Source: Clostridia bacterium
Lineage (GTDB): Bacteria; Bacillota; Clostridia; Christensenellales; Aristaeellaceae
NCBI GenBank assembly: GCA_017524725.1
Contig: JAFXUZ010000023.1
Span: forward strand, 49,872-113,871
Direction: 5' to 3'
DNA length: 64,000 nt
The position numbers and the translations under genes were made by a program. Under the pieces are notes generated by a model. The model saw only the letters and a program-made list of their open reading frames with translations, was not told the origin of the DNA and ran no database searches. Below, piece by piece: positions 16,495 through 25,537 of this stretch (within the stretch, counting starts at the first letter, position 1; each line of letters opens with the position of its first letter).

Positions 16495-17700
16495 TTACAA
16501 GTCCAGAAAAGCTCCGGCCAGGCGGGTGCGAATATCATCGATAGGGACCGTGCCCTGGACCATTTCCTCCCTTCCTCCCCCTTTTGCCTTCAGCGGAGCG
16601 ATTATTTTTCTCAGATCCACAGGGGCGCTGTCAGGTCGGCAAATGCAGAAGAAACTCACCCCGTCCGTTGGTTTCAGCGCTGCGAATATGATCATGTCCA
16701 TCCTCGCGGCCTCGTCCGCCGCAAAACGGGTCAGGAATTTTTTATCATCCAACGGAAGCAATACCAGGGCTATTTTCTTTCCGCCGCATATGACAGGATC
16801 CCTGCATGCCCGCTCCGCCTCATACCGTGCAATGATCTCATTTTTCCTGACGCCTTCCTTTGCCAGTTCCTCATTCCTTTCCTGAAGCGTCCTTACAGCA
16901 TCCGGCGTATCCGCCCAATGGCATGACAGAGCGTCCGACAGTGCCTTCAACACCTGAAAACCGGCGTGCAGGCGTATTTCGGCGCGTTCCCCGCAGACAA
17001 AGCTGATGCGGACCTTTCCTTTGGAAGGGAGCGCCGAAAGGATCTTGATCTGGCCGATCATACCGCTGCGCGGCGGATGCGTCCCCCCGCATGCGCAGTA
17101 CTCAAAATCACCGTACTGAACGATCCGGATATTTTCAGAGACTGTCGGCGGTTTCCTCAGGGGTATACCCGGCACTTCCGAAGGATCCGCAAAATAGCAT
17201 TTCACCGGCGCATCCAGCCTGATCCAGCTGTTCACCTGTTTTTCCAGCAGCGTGATCTCTTCTTCCGTCAAATGCGTCCGCCCGTCAGGAAAAGAGACGT
17301 CGATGGTCGAATCTTCCTTCCCAAGATGCAGCCCGATGGTGGTTCCGTGAAGATGGCGCCATACCGCACCGGCAAGGAGATGTTCACCGCCGTGCTGCTC
17401 CATATGGTCCCTGCGCCTCTCCCAATCGATCACGCAGCGCACTTTCGTCCCGGATGGTATCTCCTCTGATATCGTGTGCCAAACCTCCCCGTCCCTGTCG
17501 CATTCGACATCTGTCACGCTGCAGGTATGGCCGTCCGGGCAGGCAATTGTCCCGGTATCATGGGGCTGTCCGCCCGAAGTGGGATAGAAAGCGGACCTGT
17601 CCAGGGTGCAGGCCCAGCTGTCCCCCCGACGGACGCATCCGGTCACCATGGCGTCAAACTCTGTAAGCAAGCTGTCATCGTAATATAGTCGCCTGGTCAT
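16495..17700 (-). CDS. alaX: Alanyl-tRNA editing protein AlaX, long form with DHHA1 domain
   Basis: 401 residues. It hydrolyses Ser- or Gly-mischarged tRNA-Ala in trans. An AlaRS-like editing domain (about 1-230) carries the zinc site: His103 and His107 in QHGGEHLL, Cys204 and His208 in CACGGTH. The tail after a short helical linker (about 250-401) has the GGGREEMVQG glycine-rich motif of a DHHA1 domain. The ATG at 17700 is divergent from the TetR regulator. It is the first chromosomal gene beyond the island's right repeat. Confidence 0.92.
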   Translation of the reverse strand: MTRRLYYDDSLLTEFDAMVTGCVRRGDSWACTLDRSAFYPTSGGQPHDTGTIACPDGHTCSVTDVECDRDGEVWHTISEEIPSGTKVRCVIDWERRRDHMEQHGGEHLLAGAVWRHLHGTTIGLHLGKEDSTIDVSFPDGRTHLTEEEITLLEKQVNSWIRLDAPVKCYFADPSEVPGIPLRKPPTVSENIRIVQYGDFEYCACGGTHPPRSGMIGQIKILSALPSKGKVRISFVCGERAEIRLHAGFQVLKALSDALSCHWADTPDAVRTLQERNEELAKEGVRKNEIIARYEAERACRDPVICGGKKIALVLLPLDDKKFLTRFAADEAARMDMIIFAALKPTDGVSFFCICRPDSAPVDLRKIIAPLKAKGGGREEMVQGTVPIDDIRTRLAGAFLDL

Positions 17701-17731
17701 AAAAGCCCTCCGGTTCTGATTGATCTATACT

Positions 17732-17761
17732 ATCATAACCTTATTGCGGCGCACTTTTCAA
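17732..17761 (-). promoter_or_regulatory. Candidate promoter of alaX
   Basis: TTGAAA, 18 bases and TATGAT on the minus strand, 31 bases before the start codon. It is divergent from the regulator promoter at 17770-17798. Confidence 0.5.
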
Positions 17762-17769
17762 TACTTTTA

Positions 17770-17798
17770 TTGACAAATACCCCTCATACAATTAAAAT
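17770..17798 (+). promoter_or_regulatory. Promoter of the TetR-malQ-glgP operon
   Basis: A perfect TTGACA, a 17-base spacer and TAAAAT, 52 bases before the regulator start. I see no clear palindromic operator around it. Confidence 0.7.
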
Positions 17799-17850
17799 AG
17801 ATACTGCGGTCTGTTTTATGGATCGCCGGAAAAACAACAGAGGTGAGATC

Positions 17851-18537
17851 ATGCTTAAGGGCGATCTGAAAAAGCAGGCGATCCTTGAAACCGCTGAAAA
17901 GCTGTTTTTCGAGAAGGGTTACTCTTCCGCTACGATCGACGATATCCTTGAAGTTTTGGGCTGCAGCAAAGGCAGTCTTTATCATCATTTTGAATCAAAG
18001 CAGCATATTCTCAGGGAACTGTGCGTCAACCAGGCCAATGCCGCTTTCCAGCAATATACTGAATCATCCCATCCCGATACGCTTTCGGCTTTTAATTCCC
18101 TATTATACCATGGCCTGATGATCCGTGAAGGCCAGGAAAGAATGCTTTCCACTCTTCTCCCTCTTTCGGGAACGTCGGACGGGGATCTGATGATCGCCGC
18201 CCTCATCCATGCCCAGGAAACTCTCTTTTTCCCTGAGATCGAGCGTCTGCTCCTCCTTTTGAAAGAAGAAAAACAGGCTTTCTGGAATCTTCCCGCTCTC
18301 CCCGAACTGGTATGGCACACATACACGGCTTTTTACGGAAGCATGATCGCTTTCGCCGGAGAACTGATGTCCGGAACAAAGCAGCCCGGAAAGATCGTAT
18401 CGATCCTTGAAGCCGCCCGATTCCTGTTTGAACGCACCCTGGACCTCCCCTATGGATCAATGGAGATCATTCGCGCCGATGAAGCGCTCAGCACCATCAA
18501 CCAGGCTCTTAAGCATAACCGTTATCTCAATTTATAA
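17851..18537 (+). CDS. TetR/AcrR-family transcriptional regulator
   Basis: 228 residues from the ATG at 17851 (AGAGGTGAG upstream; a longer frame to 17770 would overlap the promoter). The N-terminal helix-turn-helix is clear: ILETAEKLFFEKGYSSATID, then GCSKGSLYHHFESKQHIL (37-54). The remaining 170 residues are the helical ligand domain, whose ligand cannot be predicted. It lies 17 bases before malQ and is likely co-transcribed with malQ and glgP, which it may control. Confidence 0.9.
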   Translation: MLKGDLKKQAILETAEKLFFEKGYSSATIDDILEVLGCSKGSLYHHFESKQHILRELCVNQANAAFQQYTESSHPDTLSAFNSLLYHGLMIREGQERMLSTLLPLSGTSDGDLMIAALIHAQETLFFPEIERLLLLLKEEKQAFWNLPALPELVWHTYTAFYGSMIAFAGELMSGTKQPGKIVSILEAARFLFERTLDLPYGSMEIIRADEALSTINQALKHNRYLNL

Positions 18538-18554
18538 TTGACGGAGGCATGATC

Positions 18555-20018
18555 ATGCGTACAAGCGGCATTCTTCTCCACATTTCCTCACTTCCCGGAA
18601 AGGAAGGGATCGGCACCATCGGAAAAGGAGCATACGACTTTATCCGTTTTTTGTCCGAATCGGGTGTCAGGATCTGGCAGATGCTTCCCGTCGGTCCCAC
18701 CGGATACGGTGATTCGCCTTATCAGAGTCCCTCCACTTTCGCCGGGAACCCGCTTTTTATCGATCTTGAGCTGCTGGTCAAAAAAGGCTTCCTTCCGGAA
18801 GACACCCTTATCCCATCCCATCCGGTTTCGGACACCGTTGATTTTGAAACAGTCAAAAAAGAAAAAATGCCCATTCTGGAGGCTTCTTTCGCTTATGCCT
18901 GGGAAAAAAGCCGTTCGAAAGCGGAAGCTTTCAGGGACTCACACACCTGGGTCCATGATTATGCTGTTTTTTCAGCTCTGAAGGACCATTTCAATTCTGC
19001 CTCGTGGATGCAGTGGCCTGACAAATACCGGCTGCGTGACGCTGCAGCCCTTCAGGAAGCAGAAATTGAATTTAAGGACCGGATCGATTTTTACGTATAT
19101 ATCCAGTACCTGTTCGATCTCCAGTGGCAGGCGCTGAGAAAGCATGCAAAAAAATACGGCATCCTGCTGTTTGGGGATATGCCGATCTATGTGGCAGAGG
19201 ATTCCGCCGATACCTGGTCCCACCCGGAGAATTTCCAGTTTGACGGTGACCGCCGTCCGCTGTGCGTTGCCGGAGTTCCGCCGGATTATTTTTCCCAGGA
19301 CGGCCAATTGTGGGGAAACCCCCTGTACAACTGGAAACTGATGAAAAAGAACGCCTACAGCTGGTGGATCGATCGCCTGCAGACCATGAATGAACGGTTC
19401 GACCTGGTCCGGATCGACCATTTCATCGGTTTCGCAAATTACTATTCAGTGCCATACGGCGCCCCCAACGCTCGCAATGGCGAATGGATCATCGGCCCCG
19501 GCAGGGATTTTTTCCGTACAGTAAAAGAAAAAATGCCCGGTCTGCGGATCATCGCCGAGGATCTTGGCGCAGTAAACAGGCGTGTCCGCTCCCTGCTGTC
19601 TTTCTGCGGGTATCCCGGCATGAAAGTGCTTCAATTCTCATTTGACGGCGGCGCAAAAAATCAGCACCTGCCGAAAAATACTCCATCGAACAGCGTTGTT
19701 TACACAGCCACCCATGACAACGATACCACCGTCGGATGGTTCAAGTCCACCGATCCGGAGTCGAGGAAGCGCTGCTGCAAGATCACCGGGGCTACGGGCC
19801 CGGAAGACGTAGCGGAAAAGATGATCAGGACCGCGTTTTTATCATCCGCCGAGACCGCCGTGGTACCGATGCAGGATATCCTATCGCTGGATACCGATGC
19901 CCGGATGAACATGCCGGGATCCCTCGGCGGCAATTGGAAATGGCGGCTGAAAAAGCTTCCCGGGAAGAACGTGCGCCGGAATATCCGCGATACCCTGGCT
20001 GAAAGCCAGCGTATATAA
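18555..20018 (+). CDS. malQ: 4-alpha-glucanotransferase (amylomaltase, GH77)
   Basis: 487 residues. It disproportionates maltodextrins in the cytoplasm. An ATG at 18549 is only 1 base from GGAGG, so the ATG at 18555 with 7-base spacing is the better start. Markers are RTSGILLHISSLP at the N-terminus, SPYQSPSTFAGNP, the nucleophile Asp in LVRIDHFIGF, the acid/base Glu in IIAEDLG, and THDNDTT. It pairs with the glycogen phosphorylase 29 bases downstream to convert imported maltodextrins to glucose and glucose-1-phosphate. Confidence 0.96.
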   Translation: MRTSGILLHISSLPGKEGIGTIGKGAYDFIRFLSESGVRIWQMLPVGPTGYGDSPYQSPSTFAGNPLFIDLELLVKKGFLPEDTLIPSHPVSDTVDFETVKKEKMPILEASFAYAWEKSRSKAEAFRDSHTWVHDYAVFSALKDHFNSASWMQWPDKYRLRDAAALQEAEIEFKDRIDFYVYIQYLFDLQWQALRKHAKKYGILLFGDMPIYVAEDSADTWSHPENFQFDGDRRPLCVAGVPPDYFSQDGQLWGNPLYNWKLMKKNAYSWWIDRLQTMNERFDLVRIDHFIGFANYYSVPYGAPNARNGEWIIGPGRDFFRTVKEKMPGLRIIAEDLGAVNRRVRSLLSFCGYPGMKVLQFSFDGGAKNQHLPKNTPSNSVVYTATHDNDTTVGWFKSTDPESRKRCCKITGATGPEDVAEKMIRTAFLSSAETAVVPMQDILSLDTDARMNMPGSLGGNWKWRLKKLPGKNVRRNIRDTLAESQRI

Positions 20019-20047
20019 TCGATGCTATTGAAAGGAAACGCAAGAAA

Positions 20048-22384
20048 GTGAACCAAATCATCGAGAAAACCAAGACGATATGCCTCGCCAAATATCATCT
20101 GTCCTTAAAAGAAGCCACGTCCTGGCAGCTGCACAACGCGCTGTCCGAAGCTGTGATGGAAGTGATCGCAAAGCAATGGACCTCGGACCAGGATAAGCAG
20201 GCTCACGGCCGCCGTGCATGTTATCTGTCCGCCGAATACCTGATCGGACGCGCGATTTACAACAATCTTTATTCCCTGGGGATCCTTGAAGAACTTAAAA
20301 AAGACCTGAAGGACGAAGGCGCGTCTCTCGAACAGATGGAAGACATCGAGGACGCTGCTCTTGGAAACGGCGGTCTTGGGCGCCTTGCCGCCTGTTTCCT
20401 GGAAAGCGCCGCGACCCTCGGCCTTCCGCTTTTCGGCTATGGTCTGTATTATCAGTTTGGCCTTTTCAAGCAGCAGTTTGAAAATTATCGCCAGGTTGAA
20501 TACCCTGACGACTGGACCCGTTACGGCGACCCCTGGTCCATCCGCAGGGATGACCTGATCGTAAAAGTGGAAATGAACGGCCTGACCGTCAAGGCTGTAC
20601 CTTATGATGTCCCCATTATCGGCTGGGAAGGAAAAACCATTGGCACCCTGCGCCTGTGGAAAAGTGAAAGCTATAACGAGATCGATTTCAAGGAATTCAA
20701 CGAACAGCATTACGCTACCGCCGCCAAAGACAAGAACGAGGCGGAGGATATCACCAAGCTGCTCTATCCCAACGACACCATGCGTGAAGGCAAGATGCTC
20801 CGCCTCAGGCAGCAGTATGTGATCTGCTCCGCTTCGCTGCAGGATCTTATACGGAATTACAAAAAGGTCCATGGAGATGATTTCAGCGGCTTTGCCTCCT
20901 ACCATGCGATCCAACTGAACGACACTCATCCGACCATGGCGATACCGGAGCTGATCCGTCTGCTGACCAGGGAAGGCGTTTTGTTTGACGACGCGCTGAC
21001 CATCGCCAAGGACACCTTCTCTTACACCAACCACACTGTCATGCAGGAAGCCCTCGAAAAGTGGGATCTGGACCTGATGAGGAACCTCGTTCCCGAGATC
21101 GCGGAGATCATCATCACTCTCTCCGGCCGCTGGGAGCGCGCCATGGACCGGATGGGGATCAGTTCCCGCCGCGGTTTGTCCATTATCCAGGACGGTCGTG
21201 TCCACATGGCCTATCTTGCCATGTACGGGAGCAACACGGTCAACGGCGTTGCCCGTATCCACAGCGATATCCTGAAGACCGACGTACTGAAGGACTGGTA
21301 TGCCATCCGTCCCGAAATGTTCCAGAACAAAACCAACGGCATCACCCAGCGGCGCTGGCTTGGCCTGTGCAATCCTGAGCTGTCAGGAATCATCTCAAAA
21401 AGGATCGGCAGCGGTTTCCTTACCGACCTGCCCCAGCTTGAACAGCTGAAGCCGATGATCGATCACGACGTTTCCCTGCTGGATGATTTTATCCGCGTCA
21501 AAAAGGAAAAGAAACGTCAGCTGGCTGAATACATCCTGAAAAACGAAGGCGTCGAGATCCCCGCCGACTTTGTGTTTGACGTTCAGGTCAAACGCATGCA
21601 CGAATACAAGCGTCAGCTGCTCAACGTGCTGGCAGTGGTAGCCATCTACAACGGCATCAAGGACGGACGCTATACCGATCTGCCTCCCACTGCTTTCATC
21701 TTCGGCGCCAAAGCGGCCCCCGGTTATATCCGCGCGAAGGCGATCATCCGGTTTATCAACCGCGTCAGCGCCATGATCAACAGCGATCCGGAGGTCAACA
21801 GCCGCATCCGCATGGTATTTGTCCATAACTACAACTGTTCCTACGCGGAAAAGATCATCCCGGCCGCGGACATCTCCGAGCAGATCTCCCCCGCCGGCAC
21901 CGAAGCCTCCGGCACCGGCAATATGAAGCTGATGCTCAACGGCGCCGTCACCCTCGGCACCTTTGACGGCGCAAACATCGAGATCGTCGCCGAAGCAGGC
22001 GCGGAAAACAACTATATTTTCGGTTCTGATCTGGAAGAGCTTAACCGTATCCGCGATACATATGATCCTCTGAGCATCTACAACAGCGACAATGAACTTG
22101 CCCGCGCCATCGACATGCTGGATAACGAAGCTTTCCATGAGGATGACGATGTATTCCGCGAACTGAAGAACAGCCTGCTTTACGGTGCCTCCTGGCACAA
22201 ACCCGATCACTATTTCATCCTGCAGGATTTCCGGTCCTACCTTGAAACCAAGCTGAAGGTGCTCCGCGACACCACTGACGCGCACGCCTTTGCACGTAAA
22301 TGCCTTTATAATACGGCCAGCGCCGGTAAGTTCTCCTCAGACCGTACGATCCGGGAATATGCCCGCGAGATCTGGAAGGTCTGA
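20048..22384 (+). CDS. glgP: Glycogen/maltodextrin phosphorylase
   Basis: 778 residues with a GTG start (AAAGGAAA about 11 bases upstream). This PLP enzyme releases glucose-1-phosphate from alpha-1,4-glucans. Family blocks are complete: AALGNGGLGRLAACFLES near the N-terminus, QLNDTHPTMAIPEL, KTNGITQRRWL, QVKRMHEYKRQ, and the PLP-lysine segment EASGTGNMKLMLNGA. No glycogen synthesis genes occur in the window, so a catabolic role with MalQ and the importer at 50248-55455 is likely. Confidence 0.97.
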   Translation: MNQIIEKTKTICLAKYHLSLKEATSWQLHNALSEAVMEVIAKQWTSDQDKQAHGRRACYLSAEYLIGRAIYNNLYSLGILEELKKDLKDEGASLEQMEDIEDAALGNGGLGRLAACFLESAATLGLPLFGYGLYYQFGLFKQQFENYRQVEYPDDWTRYGDPWSIRRDDLIVKVEMNGLTVKAVPYDVPIIGWEGKTIGTLRLWKSESYNEIDFKEFNEQHYATAAKDKNEAEDITKLLYPNDTMREGKMLRLRQQYVICSASLQDLIRNYKKVHGDDFSGFASYHAIQLNDTHPTMAIPELIRLLTREGVLFDDALTIAKDTFSYTNHTVMQEALEKWDLDLMRNLVPEIAEIIITLSGRWERAMDRMGISSRRGLSIIQDGRVHMAYLAMYGSNTVNGVARIHSDILKTDVLKDWYAIRPEMFQNKTNGITQRRWLGLCNPELSGIISKRIGSGFLTDLPQLEQLKPMIDHDVSLLDDFIRVKKEKKRQLAEYILKNEGVEIPADFVFDVQVKRMHEYKRQLLNVLAVVAIYNGIKDGRYTDLPPTAFIFGAKAAPGYIRAKAIIRFINRVSAMINSDPEVNSRIRMVFVHNYNCSYAEKIIPAADISEQISPAGTEASGTGNMKLMLNGAVTLGTFDGANIEIVAEAGAENNYIFGSDLEELNRIRDTYDPLSIYNSDNELARAIDMLDNEAFHEDDDVFRELKNSLLYGASWHKPDHYFILQDFRSYLETKLKVLRDTTDAHAFARKCLYNTASAGKFSSDRTIREYAREIWKV

Positions 22385-22396
22385 TCCCGATTCATC

Positions 22397-22427
22397 GGGT
22401 CCTCCGGAAAAACCGGAGGGCCCTTTA
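22397..22427 (+). terminator. Terminator after glgP
   Basis: CCTCCGG-AAAAA-CCGGAGG extended by GGG/CCC, then TTTATT. Confidence 0.75.
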
Positions 22428-22454
22428 TTCATCGCCCCCGGAAGGAGCACACAC

Positions 22455-23336
22455 ATGAAGAAACTGCTCGCCGCACTTTGCGCATGCTCCCTGATCTTCT
22501 CGGCAGCATATCCTGTTTTCGCCGAAGGAAAAAACGTGGTCGTGTCATTCTATCCCCTCTATATCTTCGCCATGAACGTGATCGGGGATATTCCGGACAT
22601 TTCACTCTCCCGGCTGTCATCCAACCAAACCGGTTGTCTACATGATTATCAGCTTGTTACAGGCGATATGGTCAGCCTTTCGAACGCCGATCTGTTCCTG
22701 ATCAACGGAGCCGGTATGGAAGGTTTTCTTGAGACTGCAGCGGAAGCGTTTCCGGAGCTTCGCACGGTTTCATGCTCCGAAGGGATCGACCTGATCAAAA
22801 ACGACGAAGGCGCCGAAACCGAATACAACGCCCATGTATGGCTGGATCCCTGCAACGCGATCATTATGGTGGAAAATATCCGCAACGCTCTGACCAGCCT
22901 GGCTCCCGATTACAGAGAGCAGCTTGAAAAGAATGCCGATAACTATATCCAGCGCCTTCATGACCTGGATGAAAAGCTGAAAACCGGCCTTGCACCCCTC
23001 GAAAACCGTGATATCGTCACTTTTCATGAAGCGTTCCCTTATTTCGCCAGGGCATACGGCCTGAATGTGATCGCTGTTATTAGCCTTGAACCGGACGAAG
23101 GGATCTCGCCCCGCATGCTTGCCGAGCTGGTTGAAAAGGTCAGGACTGCCGGAAGCCCTCCCCTGTTCACCGAACCACAGTACCAGTCTGACGCAGCGCT
23201 GGCGGTCTCAGCCGAAACAGGAGCTCCTGTCCGGGAACTTGACCCGGCCGTTACGGGACCCATGACCTGTGACGCATATGAAAATATCATGCTGAAAAAC
23301 CTTGAGGTGTTGGTTGAATCACTTGGAACAAAGTGA
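22455..23336 (+). CDS. ZnuA/TroA-like metal-binding protein of an ABC transporter (orphan)
   Basis: 293 residues from the ATG at 22455 (GAAGGAG, 7 bases). A signal peptide (1 to about 23, VFA-EG) is followed by a cluster A-I solute-binding fold. The metal ligands of the family are all present in order: His63 (LHDYQ), His127 (AHVWLDP), His191 (FHEAFPYF) and Asp263 (ELDPA). Zinc or manganese is the likely ligand. The usual His/Asp-rich loop is short. No permease or ATPase gene is adjacent, so it must partner with a transporter elsewhere or act as a metal buffer. Confidence 0.88.
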   Translation: MKKLLAALCACSLIFSAAYPVFAEGKNVVVSFYPLYIFAMNVIGDIPDISLSRLSSNQTGCLHDYQLVTGDMVSLSNADLFLINGAGMEGFLETAAEAFPELRTVSCSEGIDLIKNDEGAETEYNAHVWLDPCNAIIMVENIRNALTSLAPDYREQLEKNADNYIQRLHDLDEKLKTGLAPLENRDIVTFHEAFPYFARAYGLNVIAVISLEPDEGISPRMLAELVEKVRTAGSPPLFTEPQYQSDAALAVSAETGAPVRELDPAVTGPMTCDAYENIMLKNLEVLVESLGTK

Positions 23337-23370
23337 TACCCCGGAAAGCATATACCAGAGAAAAAACATA

Positions 23371-23419
23371 AAAAACAGCAGGGCGGATCGCTCAAACCGT
23401 GATCCGTCCTGCTGTTTTT
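23371..23419. terminator. Bidirectional terminator
   Basis: AAAAACAGCAGG and GGATC pair with GATCC and CCTGCTGTTTTT across an 11-base loop, between convergent genes. It gives a T-run in both directions. Confidence 0.9.
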
Positions 23420-23429
23420 GATCCCGGAG

Positions 23430-23774
23430 CTATTGCTCAAGCCATTTCTTCCAGACCTCTTCATCAGCGCCGAATGTAAAACTGCGTCCGTTGCGGATAA
23501 TGGGCAGGCGCATCAGTTCAGGTTTTGCCGCCAGGTAATCGATCACGTCGCTCTCCTGGGACGCATAGCATGCCGGATGCTCCCGTACGCGTGGATCGGA
23601 AACGTTCAAAAGTGACCTGACCCCGTCCTTTCCCGCAAACAGCTGTATTTCCCTTGCGCCGATCCGCTGTTTTTTCAGGTCCACCAGTTGATAAGGTATT
23701 CGCCTTTCCTTAAAAAAGCGCTCGGCTTTCTGCACCGAAAAATCACGCTTGAACATATATATCTGAATATTCAT
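23430..23774 (-). CDS. ArsC/Spx-like protein without the redox cysteines
   Basis: 114 residues with a thioredoxin-like ArsC fold: YMFKRDFSVQKAERFFKERRIPYQLVDLKK at the N-terminus, and LMRLPIIRNGRSFTFGADEEVWKKWL at the end with the cis-Pro region. The CxxC (Spx) or single Cys (ArsC) at the start of helix 1 is missing; KRDFS stands there instead. Arsenate reductase activity is therefore unlikely. The start overlaps the rsfS stop (ATGA), making it the last gene of the nadD-yqeK/rsfS unit. Confidence 0.75.
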   Translation of the reverse strand: MNIQIYMFKRDFSVQKAERFFKERRIPYQLVDLKKQRIGAREIQLFAGKDGVRSLLNVSDPRVREHPACYASQESDVIDYLAAKPELMRLPIIRNGRSFTFGADEEVWKKWLEQ

Positions 23775-24142
23775 TGCTGATCCTTTGATTCCTCTTCGAA
23801 ATCGAGCTCGATACGATTCTTCCCGTCATCCCAGAGACGCTCGAGGTGATAATACTCCCTGTCTTCAGGATGGAAAACATGGACGAGAACGCTGCCATAA
23901 TCCAGCACGATCCATTTTCCTTCGTCTTTTCCTTCTCTGGACCTGAGCGCCACGCCGGCTTCCGCCAGAACGTCATCCACATCGTCCGCGAGTGCTTTTG
24001 TCTGCAGAAAATTCCTGCCCGACGCAATGACCATATAATCGGTGATCACTGTCAGATGGCGGACGTCCAGTATGATGATATCCTGTGCTTTTTTGTTGTA
24101 AAGGGTCCGGGCAATTTTCTCAGCCATCAATCTCGCTTCCAT
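23771..24142 (-). CDS. rsfS: Ribosomal silencing factor RsfS
   Basis: 123 residues from the ATG at 24142 (AGGAGGACACC before it). It binds protein L14 and blocks subunit joining during starvation. Markers are KKAQDIIILDVRHLTVITDYMVIASGRN and GKWIVLDYGSVLVHVFHPEDREYYHLERLW. It lies 22 bases after the nadD-yqeK gene, the usual neighbour in Firmicutes. A 20-residue acidic tail extends past the family core. Confidence 0.95.
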   Translation of the reverse strand: MEARLMAEKIARTLYNKKAQDIIILDVRHLTVITDYMVIASGRNFLQTKALADDVDDVLAEAGVALRSREGKDEGKWIVLDYGSVLVHVFHPEDREYYHLERLWDDGKNRIELDFEEESKDQQ

Positions 24143-24164
24143 GGTGTCCTCCTTTTTATTGTGA

Positions 24165-25358
24165 TCAATTAAAAACCGAAGATTTTTCCCGCAGCAGTTC
24201 CACTGCAGCACGGTCCAGATTTCGATCGTTCCTGAGCCGGTCCTCAAGAGCTGTAATGGTCTTCTGCCCCGCGAGATGGAATATCTTTCCCCGTTCGAAG
24301 ACGTAATCCCTGGTCATATACAGGGAATACAGGGCTGCCGCATACAGATCGATATCCGCCAGCGTTCGAATAACGTTCAACCCCGGATAATCCTGCCTGT
24401 TGGGTTCGATGGCATCCGCCACAAAAATGATCAGGTCTGTCAAAGTCATCTCCTCGCGCCCGGTGGTATGATACCGGATCGCGTCAAGAACCTCCCTGTC
24501 ATATACATGGTACTTCTCTTCTGCAAGAATTGCGCCGGCCGGTCCGTGCATCATGGCACCGGAATGGAGGATCTCATCACGGCTGTCCGTCCCATGATCC
24601 AGCAGGACCTTCCGCATATCCTTCGGATTCATATCTTTGGCACAGTCATGGTAGAATGCCGCAACGGCACACTTGATCAGTGAACCGCCGTATTTTTCCG
24701 CAAGGGCTACCGCAGATCTCCTGACTCCCAGGGTATGCTGCCAGCGGTGCTCACTCATCCCATTCTTTATATCCTGGTAATGGTCCTGGATATAAAGTCC
24801 CTTCAGCGCACATATTTTCAGGGCTCCGGCCGGCATACTCTTTGGATCATTCAGTGAAAATACCATATGCCTTGCTTCAGTTTCTGCTTCGTCCATGGAA
24901 CCGAAGGGCAGCATTTCCAGGTCCAGTCCGCACAAGCTCGCGTTCTGACGTGTAAAACCGGTTTGGTCCCCGTTCTGCTGTGGGCATATAAAAACCATAT
25001 CCCTGTATGCATTCTTTCCGGCAAGTTTATCCATCGATCCGGAAAACAGGCTGTAGTCCATAACACAAAACAGCCTTGCGTCCGCGCAGGATTTCCGGAG
25101 CCATTTCAGCGTCGGCAAAAGGCTCGATGGGGTTTCCCTGGAAGCTACCCTCATATTATGTTTTCCAACAATCGATGCTATACACATACAGACCCGATCT
25201 GTATAACCGGAGTTATCCTTCGTATCTCCCCTGCCGGCAAGGATCGGGGCAAATATGATCTCATCAAGGGCATATTTATTCATCACTGTTTCCGCCAAAT
25301 CCAAATGGCATTTCAAAGGCGGATCAAAAGATCCAGGGAATATGCCCACCCGACGCAT
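24165..25358 (-). CDS. Fusion of degenerate NadD-like domain with YqeK HD hydrolase
   Basis: 397 residues, start with AGGAG 8 bases upstream. Residues 1-200 have the order and length of nicotinate-nucleotide adenylyltransferase. However, the nucleotide motif reads GSFDPPLKCH instead of the usual FDPxHxGH: the first His is Leu15 and the Gly is Cys17. The later ISSTxIR motif is not recognisable (ALKICALKG). Residues 201-397 are a complete YqeK-type HD domain (His208 in RWQHTLGV, His237-Asp238 in FYHDCAKDM), expected to cleave diadenosine tetraphosphate. In most Firmicutes nadD and yqeK are separate adjacent genes; here they form one open frame. Confidence 0.85.
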   Translation of the reverse strand: MRRVGIFPGSFDPPLKCHLDLAETVMNKYALDEIIFAPILAGRGDTKDNSGYTDRVCMCIASIVGKHNMRVASRETPSSLLPTLKWLRKSCADARLFCVMDYSLFSGSMDKLAGKNAYRDMVFICPQQNGDQTGFTRQNASLCGLDLEMLPFGSMDEAETEARHMVFSLNDPKSMPAGALKICALKGLYIQDHYQDIKNGMSEHRWQHTLGVRRSAVALAEKYGGSLIKCAVAAFYHDCAKDMNPKDMRKVLLDHGTDSRDEILHSGAMMHGPAGAILAEEKYHVYDREVLDAIRYHTTGREEMTLTDLIIFVADAIEPNRQDYPGLNVIRTLADIDLYAAALYSLYMTRDYVFERGKIFHLAGQKTITALEDRLRNDRNLDRAAVELLREKSSVFN

Positions 25359-25478
25359 TAGATCATCTCCTGAGAATAGTATATCAAATTTTCATCCTCA
25401 TGAAAAGGCTTGCCGTGTAATTGAGCTAAAAATATTTTATTGTCTGGTCATATGCTCCGTCCTCCCGGCAGGAACACC

Positions 25479-25507
25479 TTGACAAAAGCCCGATAAAAAG
25501 CTATCAT
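25479..25507 (+). promoter_or_regulatory. Promoter of glyQS
   Basis: TTGACA, 17 bases and TATCAT. The leader is only about 25 bases, too short for a T-box. Confidence 0.7.
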
Positions 25508-25537
25508 GTTCGGGAAATGCATAGGGAGGAATCTGAC

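Noticed and set aside
25359..25537. Possible T-box leader for glyQS
   Set aside because: The gap is only 179 bases and the promoter sits about 30 bases before the start, leaving no room; no T-box sequence is seen.
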